DNA from: Chalciporus piperatus
Lineage: Eukaryota; Basidiomycota; Agaricomycetes; Boletales; Boletaceae
Assembly (NCBI GenBank): GCA_038093975.1
Contig: JBBPTG010000034.1
Span: 124,001 to 188,000 of the forward strand
Length of the DNA: 64,000 nt
Reading direction: 5' to 3'
How positions within the stretch are numbered: position 1 is the stretch's first letter; each line of letters starts with the position of its first letter. Below are positions 35,701-44,254 of the stretch, in pieces. The notes below the pieces were generated by a model. It searched no databases and was not told the origin of the DNA. It saw nothing but the letters and a program-made list of their open reading frames with translations. A program made the translations under genes and the position numbers.

Positions 35701-36434
35701 GATGTCTTCGTCGTCTATTGTATCATATGGACGACGCTGGGGGACAACAAGTACCTCGCAGGTGGTGTCATCGATGGAGAGAATGTACGCTATATCGTTC
35801 TTGTACAGGCCGCGACGTACCCGAGCCCACGAATTCGGATAAAGGGTTGAAATCGACGCCGTGTGGGTGGCGCCAACTCCGTCTTCAGAAAGAATGAGGC
35901 TCCAGATAGTATTGTGGTGGGACGCCGGACACGCGGAGAAGATGGCCGAGGGGCTGCTGGCCTGAACGTATATCTTCGTGGGGATGAAGGGGACATCCCA
36001 ATAACGCAACCCACGATGCTCAAATGTGGTCCGGCAAAAGTTCGCTACATTTTCTAAACAGGAAGTCAACTAAAACGTAGAATTGAACGAAAATTCTGAT
36101 GCTCACTGGTGGGGAATTCTACAATGTAGACGCAGGAATCCGGTTCAGAAACGTGGAGATGGTGTGGTTGAAGAGGGGACGTTGTGAGTGGTTGTGGACG
36201 AGGGGATTGGGGTTGCTGATAGCGATGGACAATACCTTCTACATGCCGAGCGTAGGACGCACGCCCAGCCGGTTGAGGTCGAAGGGTACGTCGAAAATCT
36301 CGTGCCTCCTCGTTTTCCCCCTCCTCCTCCTCCTCTTCTTCTTCTTCGTCGGTGTCATCCGCAGCGATATCGACAAAAATGGATACTGCTGTCTTACGAC
36401 GCTTGGCCGAGCGGCGTGATGATCTGTCGCTAGA
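32701..36434 (-). CDS. Spt5-like transcription elongation factor paralogue (NGN and KOW domains), start unresolved
   Basis: Minus-strand gene ending at TGA 32701. The 5' exon begins after a tctag acceptor near 36434 with SSRRSAKRRKTAVSIFVDIA, then an acidic run (DDTDEEEEEEEGENEEARDF), the pattern of Spt5 N-termini. An NGN-like domain follows (CVYIVEFP, then FEHRGLRYWDVPFIPTKIYV). KOW motifs follow: SWARVRRGLYKNDIAYILSI, DSVKILAGRHLGCTGNVL, DSVEILGGQYRGRVGYLE, DTLRIARGPDYGLSGVV, GRDVWIIGEEKKGTRATLY. The C-terminal part (TVLVLQGELQGQVCQVVRW) is another KOW. No ATG is found in frame in the first exon and a stop lies just upstream, so either a first exon is missed or the start is lost. One intron (33384-34406) is about 1 kb because a transposon sits in it. 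It is a paralogue, not the essential Spt5, judging by its divergence and its setting. Confidence 0.65.
33420..34395. mobile_element. 976-bp terminal-inverted-repeat element inside an intron
   Basis: Perfect 15-bp terminal inverted repeats: catcaggaaaaaacc at 33420-33434 and ggttttttcctgatg at 34381-34395. Subterminal copies of ttttgtgctat occur near both ends (33480s and 34250-34280). The element lies wholly between the donor (34406) and acceptor (33384) of a Spt5-like gene intron and carries a spliced gene on the plus strand. No clear target-site duplication is visible (only AA on both sides). No transposase domain is recognised, so it may be non-autonomous. Confidence 0.7.
33515..33980 (+). 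CDS. Small spliced gene within the intronic element
   Basis: Three exons: 33515 (MALVATAVGLDNFSVHILCV) to a gtaagt donor near 33634; about 33700-33790 (WQTYMGMLKAFQAKSPTYLK); and a third from about 33857 ending at TAG 33978-33980 (tail GQSTTESTAGDTAPNTPPA). Both introns have good GT..AG and the frame stays open, giving about 110 residues. The central segment recalls the C-terminal part of agaricomycete DUF6532-type repeat-associated proteins, but weakly. The start may instead be an acceptor (tgtcag|ATG), so this could be the 3' end of a longer gene. It lies antisense to, and within an intron of, the host gene. Confidence 0.45.
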
Positions 36435-36919
36435 TCAGTGTGGATGGACAAGGGAAAATTCACGTGGGAGAGCAGCCATAGCACCTTCGACCACACGGAC
36501 AGGCGGGGGATACGTGGGTGGATCAATACATGACGTTAGAAAAGAATTAATGAGACTCACCGGCCTCTTGAGGCGAGACAGCTGACGGTATACCAGAACC
36601 AAGCCCTGCATGCGAGGGACCTAAGTGAATCAACACATGAGGTTATAAAAAATGAATGAGACTCACCGGCGTTAGGATTCACTTCAGCAAGTAAAGACCT
36701 AAGCTGCTGGAGACCAGCCAGTTCTTTGTCGCCGACAAAGTCGACGAGATCCAGCCACTCATCCGGGTTGTATTCCGCACCGCCCGCTGCTAGCTCAAGT
36801 TCGAGTTTTTGGAAGAAACATGTTGATGTAATGTCGGTTCTTGCATACTCCTCCAGGAGTGCGATTGCAGTGCCCACGAACATCGCGGGCGTGATCTTGA
36901 ATGGGAGGTTGTGTGACAT
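36435..36919 (-). CDS. Small gene of unknown function upstream of the Spt5-like gene
   Basis: ATG 36919 starts MSHNLPFKITPAMFVGTAIA; exon 1 runs to a gtgagt donor near 36671 (about 80 residues, with AAGGAEYNPDEWLDLVDFVG). Two short exons (PSHAGLGSGIPSAVSPQEA; then GAMAALPREFSLVHPH) can be joined in frame to a stop at 36435. I do not recognise the family. It abuts the Spt5-like gene on the same strand with almost no gap. The two may once have been one gene, but the splice phases do not fit as the sequence stands. Confidence 0.4.
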
Positions 36920-37098
36920 GTCGGAATGGCGATGGTGGGTCAAGTTGAAAAGATGGATCTGTGGTCTAGGGTTGAGATAAACTTCATAAAAAAAAGAAAT
37001 TCCCACCGAGTTCAAGTCACATTATTCCAGACTTTCGGCGTCGCAGCAAAGTTGCCACCAGAGGTGGCAGCACGCGTTGAGACAGAACCTACGGATAA

Positions 37099-37805
37099 TA
37101 CGATACATTGTAGTCCTAGTTGTTAATTGTACCCGGTAAGCCACAGCGTGGTGGGTAGGCAGGCTAACGAGAGAGGGCTTGAGAATCGAACAGTCGGGCG
37201 ATGCCGCTTGCCGCTGGCAGCGTACTGTAATTATCACGTGCACGGCATCGCCCGACTGAGTTCGATTCTCAATATCAACCCGCTCACGAAATTAGGTAAG
37301 CTTTCCTCTCTTCGTTAGCTACTTCTACCTACCCACCACGCTGTGGTGGGTACACTTTACCGTATAGTACAATTAACAACTAGGACTACAATGTATCGTA
37401 AATACGTAGCACAAATACTGTAGAAGTGTTCCGTTGTAACATGGCGTGCTAGATCTAGTCTTATCGTCTACCCAAGCATCATCGTCGCAGCAAAATCAAT
37501 AGCGGTGTCTACTGCTCTCGCACTCGGTACTTTGTACGTTTGGTTCGCATCGCTGCTGCTCGTTATATCTAATGACCAATCGCTACAGCGGAAACACGAG
37601 GACTACACGTACGGCGTGCTAGATCAAGTCTTATCGTCTACCCAAGCATCATCGTCGCAGCAAAATCAATAGCGGTGTCTACTGCTCTCGCACTCGGTAC
37701 TTTGCACGCTCAGTTCGTATCGCTAATTTTCGTTATATCTAATGACCAATCGCTACAGTGGAAACACGAGTACTACTTGTCATTTCTGGCTCGGTGTTCT
37801 AGCTC
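37099..37805. repeat. Foldback repeat, copy 2, with shared right flank
   Basis: Outer ends form a perfect 34-bp inverted repeat (37099-37132 and 37367-37400). The inner arms (about 37179-37206 and from 37243) flank a 36-bp loop (37207-37242) that is the reverse complement of the copy 1 loop with one mismatch, although the flanks of both copies run in the same direction. The right flank (37401 to about 37805) matches that of copy 1 and contains an internal duplication. Confidence 0.88.
37443..37770. repeat. Tandem duplication (158 bp, 170-bp period) in the repeat flank
   Basis: Units 37443-37600 and 37613-37770 both run from ggcgtgctagatc to gaaacacgag. Copy 1 of the repeat (29.9-30.1 kb) has only one unit. 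An open frame crosses the second unit (37675-37983, STALALGTLHAQFV...) and is cut by the start of the retrotransposon LTR at 37961. Confidence 0.85.
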
Positions 37806-37960
37806 GACTTTCTCTTCCCTGACTCCCTCCTTCAGTCTGTTTATGCCGATATCTAGCCGACGTATACTTCAATCGAAGTTGGACGAGATCGAACACTGGC
37901 CAGCAGTGTTGGAAATGCGTCAAGTCTGGGAAATGCTCTTCGGCCTGTCCATGTTCAGTT

Positions 37961-38199
37961 TGTTGAACGTATTACGCTCATAGTGTATAGTTCACTACGT
38001 TTCCATAAACGATAGTTGATTAGGTAATCACCACTGTACACTTATATATTCAAACTCAGTCGATCTGAGTTAATACAACTCTTTAACCACAACCACAACG
38101 TTACAATCAGGTGAGCGAGCACAAACTCCCTTTGTGTCTACGCAGTATGCTGCTCTGGTAGTCCATAGCCTTATGGCTTAGGATGACACCAGTTCAACA
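37961..38199 (+). repeat. 5' LTR of the copia element
   Basis: 239 bp, begins tgttgaacgtattacg and ends ccagttcaaca. Contains tatatattc at about 38043-38051, a plausible TATA element for the genomic RNA promoter. Confidence 0.95.
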
Positions 38200-38214
38200 G
38201 GTTATGAGCCCTGC
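38200..38214 (+). other. Primer-binding site (half initiator tRNA-Met)
   Basis: The 15 bases ggttatgagccctgc directly after the LTR are complementary to the anticodon arm of eukaryotic initiator tRNA-Met (gcagggctcataacc) rather than its 3' end. This is the half-tRNA priming known from Drosophila copia and yeast Ty5. Confidence 0.85.
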
Positions 38215-38464
38215 CAGCACACTTGTGCTTGGCATCATCTGAACGCTCTGGATGACGATGCGTTTTTACGCTCTGAATCCATGTGCTTGTACCACCGCGT
38301 TCTAGAAGCGTTTTTACGCTCTAGTTTCTGCGCTTGAGGCAAGTGACCATGGGGTCGCTATGCCGGTATGAATCCAGAAGCTCTAACTGCGCTTTTTCAT
38401 TCTTTATTGAACGATAAACTTACGTGTTACTCTTCAGATTCGATATTACCATCCATCTCTCACA

Positions 38465-41400
38465 ATGTCTTCCTCCAGCTCGACCTTCGCCTCCATCCCC
38501 ACGCTCAACGGCTCGAACTACCTTACTTGGGCCCCCAAGATGCGCGCCTACCTCATGTCCATCGGAGTCTTCTATACGACTCAGAAGGCAGAGGATGAGG
38601 ATGACGACGACTGGTCTAAGAACACGGAGAAGGCAGTCGGTTCCCTCTATCTGAAGCTCAACGCTTCTCTCCAACGTCGCTGGGAGGAGGAGAACAACGC
38701 CAAGGCCCTTTGGGACGCCCTCAAGGACGCGTTCTCCCATCCCACTTTCGCCAACGTTTATGAAGAGTACGACACCTTCGAGAACATCAAGTTCTCTCTT
38801 CACGAGTCCCCGGCTGGGACTTTCTCGAAACTTAGGACCGCGTTCCAGAAGTTCGATCAGTACAAGTTCCCTCTCTCAGATCGCTGGCAGATCCTGATGA
38901 CGTTGAGGAAACTCAAAGTACTTCCTTACATGTCGACGTTTTTACAGCTGCTTAACGTGAAGTCCGGAGATTCGTTGAAGGACGTCACGACTACGGAGAT
39001 CCAGATAACGGGCACGGGCGAAACGGCGGTAAGAACTCCACGCGTCGTCACTCGGCCTGGCGCCCTTCCATTTACCCTCGACGAGATTGAGCAAACCGCT
39101 CTCGGTGCTTGGTCTCAGCAAAATTCTTCGAAGGCTCCCGCGCCTGCAAAGCCTGCTCAGACTGCTCAGGCGTCCAAGATATCGGCTGTCAAGCCGAAAG
39201 GTCAGGACCCGCAGTTTACGCAGCAGCAGCAGCAGCCGGCGAATTCGAACAACGGTCAAGGGAGTGCCAACTCAAATGGCAAGAAGAAGAAGAAGCGCGG
39301 AACTCGTTCCGCAGAAGGACAGGCAAAGAACGAGACTCGGAAGTCTCGTGCCCATGCCAACGACGCTTCGGCGTCCTTCGCCTTCTCTTCATTCACCACC
39401 CCTCCCGTCGTCATCGCACCTGCAGCCACCGTCTTCACCTCGCCCGCCGCCGACCCTCGTCAACTCGCCCACTCCTCTGGTGCTACCCACTACGGGCCAC
39501 CAGCCTTTCCACAGACCCTGCGCAGCATTGACCTCGCGCACCGCATCCTGGTCACGCCAACTCCCCAGACGCTTCGTCGTCTCGACAAGGTGGCAAACCC
39601 ACCTTCGGACACATTGTCTGAGGAACGGCCCAACAAGCGCCTCCATTTAATGGAGCGCGTCGACGTTTCGACCCCATTTGCATCGGTCGTGGAACTCCCT
39701 GACGAGGTTCCTGTCACACCTCTCGCTCCGCCCCCTCCTCGTCGCCTTACCTTGCGCGAACGTCTCGAAGCACGTTTGCCGGAGACTCCGTCTCCATCAC
39801 CATCTCCACCACCAACGAATGACCCCATTGTCCGCTTGCCCGGACATTGTCGGCAGTCTACGTTCGGTGAGATTGACCCTGGCACCTTCGCTCTGCCATT
39901 CATTACCACGGTTGCTCCTCTACCGGAAGAGGATATAGTCTCTCTGGGGGAGGAATACGATATCGACGACTATATTGAGCGTCTTTACGCCGATGATGAA
40001 GTCGAGTCGCAACCACTCGATGAGAGGATCGGAGAAGTCTTCCCAGACATGGGAGAATACTTCGACTTCGACTATGATATGACTGAAAGGTCTGTCTCTT
40101 CACTCTCGCATCTTAGCGATGACAACTCACAACTGCCTTATTCACAGCAGTATGTAGAGTACATATTGTCATCTGTCTTAGATAGCGAAGTACCAATGTG
40201 TATGTCGATGTTCGATCTCGATCCGTGTGAAGAATGCTTTAAGTTGAGCGATCCTGACGTCAAGTCGGATATTTGGCTCCTTGACTCTGGAGCATCGTCT
40301 CACTTCACTTATGATATGTCCGATTTTTCGGAATACAAAGAATTTGAAGTTCCTAGGCAATGCAAGACAGCGAACGGTCTAGTACCTATCATAGGTCAAG
40401 GCACTGTCTTGGTTAATTTCAAGGGATCTATCGTCAGATTATCCCCTACCATCTATATGCCCACGACGGACATCAAGCTCATTTCTATGGGCACTTTACT
40501 CCAAGATCAAGACATCACTCTACGGTCCGCTGGCAACGGAACATTGATAGATTTTTGGCATGCCCGTAAAAAGGCTACCATTCTTCAGTTCCACTCGCAT
40601 CCTGGCTCCACAATGTATTTCATACGTGCCGATGTGGTCAAGACCAAACAATTTTCAACTGTGAAGTTATATGCGACAGACTATGATGTTTTACATCGTC
40701 GCTTAGGACATGCTTCCAAAGATGTCATACGTGCAGCTAAGAAGCACCTCAAGGATTTCCCTGCGGTTGAAATACCAGCGGATGATCATGTTTGTCCTGG
40801 CTGTCAACTAGGCAAACAACCTAATCGTGCATTCCCGCCTACTCAACGACGTGCTACTGAACCGTTTGAACTTGTTCACTCGGATCTCAAGTCGTTTGAA
40901 ACGGAATCGTACTATAGGAACAAATATATCATCGTTTTTTATGATGATTTCACTTCAATGTCTTGGATCAAGCCGTTGCGAAACAAAAATGACGCACTGC
41001 CTGCTACTCGACAATTTATCAAAATGGTCCAAACGCAATGGAAAAGCCAAGTAAAAGGCTGGATGTCCGATGCTGGAGGAGAATACAAGTCTAAGGCTTT
41101 TGACGAAATGCTTCGAAATGAAGGTATTCTTATATATCAAAGTGCCCCACACACTCCTCAGCAGAACGGCAGAGCTGAACGGCATATCCGTACACTCATG
41201 GACAAGGCACAAGCGATGCGTCTTCACGCTTGCTTACCATCATCATTCTGGGAATTCGCAGTTCAACATGCTCGGTATCTCCATAACAGAATCCCTAACA
41301 GGAGACTGAACTGGAAAACACCACTAGAGCTACTAACTGGCGAACTTTCATCTCTCAATCACGTTCGCGTATTCGGATGTGGTGCCTATGTGCATCTTCC

Positions 41401-43729
41401 CGAAGACACTCGTGGTGGAAAGTTGCAACCAAAATCGCAGCTAATGGTTTATCTGGGAGTTTCTCCTACGAACGAAGCCAATATGCAATTTTTGCGACCT
41501 AATAATTCCATCCACACGTCTGCACACGCAGTTTTTGATGAGAATTTATTCCCCAAGTGCCCAAATTCAAAACCTCATCGTGCTGTATCCCTACCGAGAC
41601 GAAGACGTCATCATCAAGAAGATGGAGACGCTAATCAAGAGGATGGAGACACTAATCATCCTGATAGTGATCCAGAGGATGAGAACCCCCGTCGCCCAGA
41701 GCAACCACGGGTTCCACCCCCTCAACGGCCTGAGGAAATACCCCGCGATGATGAATCAGCGGATGATGACGAAGAAGAAGCAGAACTTCCTCCTGCACCA
41801 GTCACACCCCCTCGTCGTGTACCGACGAACAATGCTCCACCAGCATTACCACCTAAAAGCGACCGTACTAGTCGCAGAGAACGTCCACAACGTGATCGCA
41901 AGATCCCGCTTCGACCTGGAAATGTCTACGGCGAACGCGAACATCCCACTAAAACCGTAAAGGAAGTGGAACGCCTCTCACGCTGGAAGGAACTCACTGG
42001 AGAATCATCCTCCAAAGTACCAAATATTCCCGGTGGTTTACCATCAACTCCTGAGCCACCCGCTCCTGAAACAGCATCAGCTGAGGACTCAGAGACGGAG
42101 ATTGAACGACTAACCCGGGAAGGGGGAGTAAACTTGGCACGTTATTTATGTGCTAAAGCTATCAATGACACAGAGGAAAAACCCAATCACCGTGAATGGT
42201 CTTTCAGAGACATTCAGCGATTACCATCCGACGAACAGAAGCTTTGGCGTGAAGCATGCATGAAAGAATTGCAAATGCTCAAAGAACGCAAAGTGTATGA
42301 AGTAGTCGACAGACCTAAAAATCGGAAAGTCATTAAAAACCGATGGGTCTTTGACGTCAAAACCGACGGTCGTAAACGCGCCAGATTGGTTGCGAAGGGA
42401 TTTTCCCAGATCGAAGGAATTGATTACGATGAGATCTTCTCTCCAGTTGTCCGATTTGAGACAGTGCGAATGATGCTTGCACTCGCCGCTCTAGAAGATT
42501 GGCACATCACTGGACTAGACGTGCGTTCCGCATATCTATATGGTCCACTGGAAGAAGAAATCTATATGGAATTTCCAGAAGGTTTTGCCACACCTGAGTT
42601 AGCCGGCAAAGTTCTCAAACTTCGACGCGCACTATACGGCCTTAAACAAGCTGGTATTACATGGTGGCGCGAATTAAAGAAGTCTATGGAGGAACTAGGC
42701 TTTAAAAAGATTTACTCAGACGCAGGCATTTATGTCTACACACGCGGCAAAGTCTATGTCGTTGTTTATGTGGATGACGCCTTCTTTTGCGGTCCCAACA
42801 AGCTTGAGATTGATCAACTCAAAGCAAAGTTTATGAAACGATGGGAATGCCGCGATCTCGGTGAGACAAATGAATTTCTCCGCATGAGAATTCGTCGAGA
42901 CCGATCCAAACGCTTGATCTTTGTTGATCAATGCGATTACCTTGATAAGGTGGTTGAACGTTGCGGTATGCAAGATGCAAAACCAGCACGCACCCCTTTA
43001 CCTCAGGGATATTATCCGATAAAAAACACACAAGATGTTGACCCTGTGTTACGGACGCGTTTCCAAGTGGTCATCGGATCCCTACTTTATATCATGCTCG
43101 GCACACGCCCGGACATTGCCTACGCAGTTACTCAACTTGCGAGACAATCGGCAAATCCGACTCAAGAGCATCTCGATAAAGCACTCTATATCGTGAAGTA
43201 CCTAAAGGGAACACGAGACTATGCTCTCGTATACGATGGAAAGAGTGGTTCTGGTTTAATCGGACTCTCTGACTCTGATCTCGGAGCTGATCCAGAACGT
43301 TCACGCTCGCAGACAGGATACTTCCTGAAACTCGCGAATGCAGCTTTCATGTGGAATTCGCATCTCCAAAAGAATACAGCGAACAGCACCACTGAAGCTG
43401 AGTACATTGCTTTGTCTAATTGCTGCAACCAAATCATTGGTGTAAAGCAAATGCTGAGTGAATTGGGATATAATCTCAAACCCGTTCCTCTCTGTGGCGA
43501 CAATCAGGGATCGATATTTTTATCGCAAAATCCCGTCAACCAGAAAAAGCATAGACACATACGTATTGCTTATCACACAATTCGTGATGCAATCGAGGAA
43601 AAGCACGTTGAACTTTTCTACATCGAAGGAAATGAAAACCCTGCAGATATCTTTACAAAGAATCTGGGTTATATCAAATTCGAGAAGTTCCGTTCACTCC
43701 TTGGTCTAGTGATACATCGCGCCGATTAG
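38465..43729 (+). CDS. Copia-type Gag-Pol polyprotein
   Basis: 1754 codons in one frame with no frameshift between gag and pol. Residues 1-250 are the copia Gag (starts MSSSSSTFASIPTLNGSNYL; helical capsid-like region with RWEEENNAKALWDALKDAF). A Lys-rich patch (GKKKKKRGTRS) follows, and no CCHC zinc knuckle is seen. The protease motif LLDSGASSHFT is near residue 605. Integrase follows: zinc-binding H..H/C..C (HRRLGHAS ... CPGCQLGK), then the catalytic D, D, E in HSDLK, SDAGGEY and NGRAERH. Reverse transcriptase spans about 1290-1540 with VYVDDAFF (YVDD near residue 1435). RNase H contains STTEAEYIALS and CGDNQGS. All catalytic residues are present, so it could be active. The pol half is visibly more AT-rich than the gag half. 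Confidence 0.95.
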   Translation: MSSSSSTFASIPTLNGSNYLTWAPKMRAYLMSIGVFYTTQKAEDEDDDDWSKNTEKAVGSLYLKLNASLQRRWEEENNAKALWDALKDAFSHPTFANVYEEYDTFENIKFSLHESPAGTFSKLRTAFQKFDQYKFPLSDRWQILMTLRKLKVLPYMSTFLQLLNVKSGDSLKDVTTTEIQITGTGETAVRTPRVVTRPGALPFTLDEIEQTALGAWSQQNSSKAPAPAKPAQTAQASKISAVKPKGQDPQFTQQQQQPANSNNGQGSANSNGKKKKKRGTRSAEGQAKNETRKSRAHANDASASFAFSSFTTPPVVIAPAATVFTSPAADPRQLAHSSGATHYGPPAFPQTLRSIDLAHRILVTPTPQTLRRLDKVANPPSDTLSEERPNKRLHLMERVDVSTPFASVVELPDEVPVTPLAPPPPRRLTLRERLEARLPETPSPSPSPPPTNDPIVRLPGHCRQSTFGEIDPGTFALPFITTVAPLPEEDIVSLGEEYDIDDYIERLYADDEVESQPLDERIGEVFPDMGEYFDFDYDMTERSVSSLSHLSDDNSQLPYSQQYVEYILSSVLDSEVPMCMSMFDLDPCEECFKLSDPDVKSDIWLLDSGASSHFTYDMSDFSEYKEFEVPRQCKTANGLVPIIGQGTVLVNFKGSIVRLSPTIYMPTTDIKLISMGTLLQDQDITLRSAGNGTLIDFWHARKKATILQFHSHPGSTMYFIRADVVKTKQFSTVKLYATDYDVLHRRLGHASKDVIRAAKKHLKDFPAVEIPADDHVCPGCQLGKQPNRAFPPTQRRATEPFELVHSDLKSFETESYYRNKYIIVFYDDFTSMSWIKPLRNKNDALPATRQFIKMVQTQWKSQVKGWMSDAGGEYKSKAFDEMLRNEGILIYQSAPHTPQQNGRAERHIRTLMDKAQAMRLHACLPSSFWEFAVQHARYLHNRIPNRRLNWKTPLELLTGELSSLNHVRVFGCGAYVHLPEDTRGGKLQPKSQLMVYLGVSPTNEANMQFLRPNNSIHTSAHAVFDENLFPKCPNSKPHRAVSLPRRRRHHQEDGDANQEDGDTNHPDSDPEDENPRRPEQPRVPPPQRPEEIPRDDESADDDEEEAELPPAPVTPPRRVPTNNAPPALPPKSDRTSRRERPQRDRKIPLRPGNVYGEREHPTKTVKEVERLSRWKELTGESSSKVPNIPGGLPSTPEPPAPETASAEDSETEIERLTREGGVNLARYLCAKAINDTEEKPNHREWSFRDIQRLPSDEQKLWREACMKELQMLKERKVYEVVDRPKNRKVIKNRWVFDVKTDGRKRARLVAKGFSQIEGIDYDEIFSPVVRFETVRMMLALAALEDWHITGLDVRSAYLYGPLEEEIYMEFPEGFATPELAGKVLKLRRALYGLKQAGITWWRELKKSMEELGFKKIYSDAGIYVYTRGKVYVVVYVDDAFFCGPNKLEIDQLKAKFMKRWECRDLGETNEFLRMRIRRDRSKRLIFVDQCDYLDKVVERCGMQDAKPARTPLPQGYYPIKNTQDVDPVLRTRFQVVIGSLLYIMLGTRPDIAYAVTQLARQSANPTQEHLDKALYIVKYLKGTRDYALVYDGKSGSGLIGLSDSDLGADPERSRSQTGYFLKLANAAFMWNSHLQKNTANSTTEAEYIALSNCCNQIIGVKQMLSELGYNLKPVPLCGDNQGSIFLSQNPVNQKKHRHIRIAYHTIRDAIEEKHVELFYIEGNENPADIFTKNLGYIKFEKFRSLLGLVIHRAD

Positions 43730-43785
43730 TTTGTGCGCATGAATATACATTCTTACTATGCTCGCATATACTAGCGTACACTAAG

Positions 43786-43795
43786 CATGGGGGAG
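43786..43795 (+). other. Polypurine tract
   Basis: The sequence gcatgggggag, purine-rich, directly abuts the 3' LTR start (43796) and would prime plus-strand DNA synthesis. Confidence 0.8.
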
Positions 43796-44034
43796 TGTTG
43801 AACGTATTACGCTCATAGTGTATAGTTCACTACGTTTCTATAAACGATAGTTGATTAGGTAATCACCACTGTACACTTATATATTCAAACTCAGTCGATC
43901 TGAGTTAATACAACTCTTTAACCACAACCACAACAGTGCAATCAGGTGAGCGAGCACAAACTCCCTTTGTGTCTACGCAGTATGCTGCTCTGGTAGTCCA
44001 TAGCCTTATGGCTTAGGATGACACCAGTTCAACA
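43796..44034 (+). repeat. 3' LTR of the copia element
   Basis: 239 bp. It differs from the 5' LTR by one c/t change in cgtttYtataaacg and about three changes in the stretch following accacaaccacaac; otherwise identical by eye. Confidence 0.95.
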
Positions 44035-44254
44035 GGGAAGATGCACAGCCACGCACAGCCACGTTACATAAGCGAAAGGCTAGACCTAGCTGATGTCAGC
44101 AGGTCACGTGATGTGATCTTGATAAGATAAGATAACAGAAAAGGGAGAGAAAGCGACTAAGTCCAAAAGTGAAAGAGAAACGTAGTAAGTGTAGGAAAGA
44201 CTAGGATAAGGAACTGAGCGTTCGTAACATAGACACTGTAGACATTGGACCTAG

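Larger units (their letters stand above)
37961..44034 (+). mobile_element. Complete Ty1/copia LTR retrotransposon
   Basis: 6.07 kb element with two 239-bp LTRs, primer-binding site, polypurine tract and one uninterrupted polyprotein frame in the order gag, protease, integrase, reverse transcriptase, RNase H (the copia order). The LTRs start TGTTGAAC and end GTTCAACA and differ at about four positions, so the insertion is fairly recent. The 5-bp flanks (cagtt before, gggaa after) do not match, so there is no target-site duplication. Confidence 0.95.

Noticed and set aside
29538..37805. The two repeat copies as LTRs of one large retroelement.
   Set aside because: They are foldback structures, lack TG..CA ends, primer site or polypurine tract, and no reverse transcriptase lies between them.
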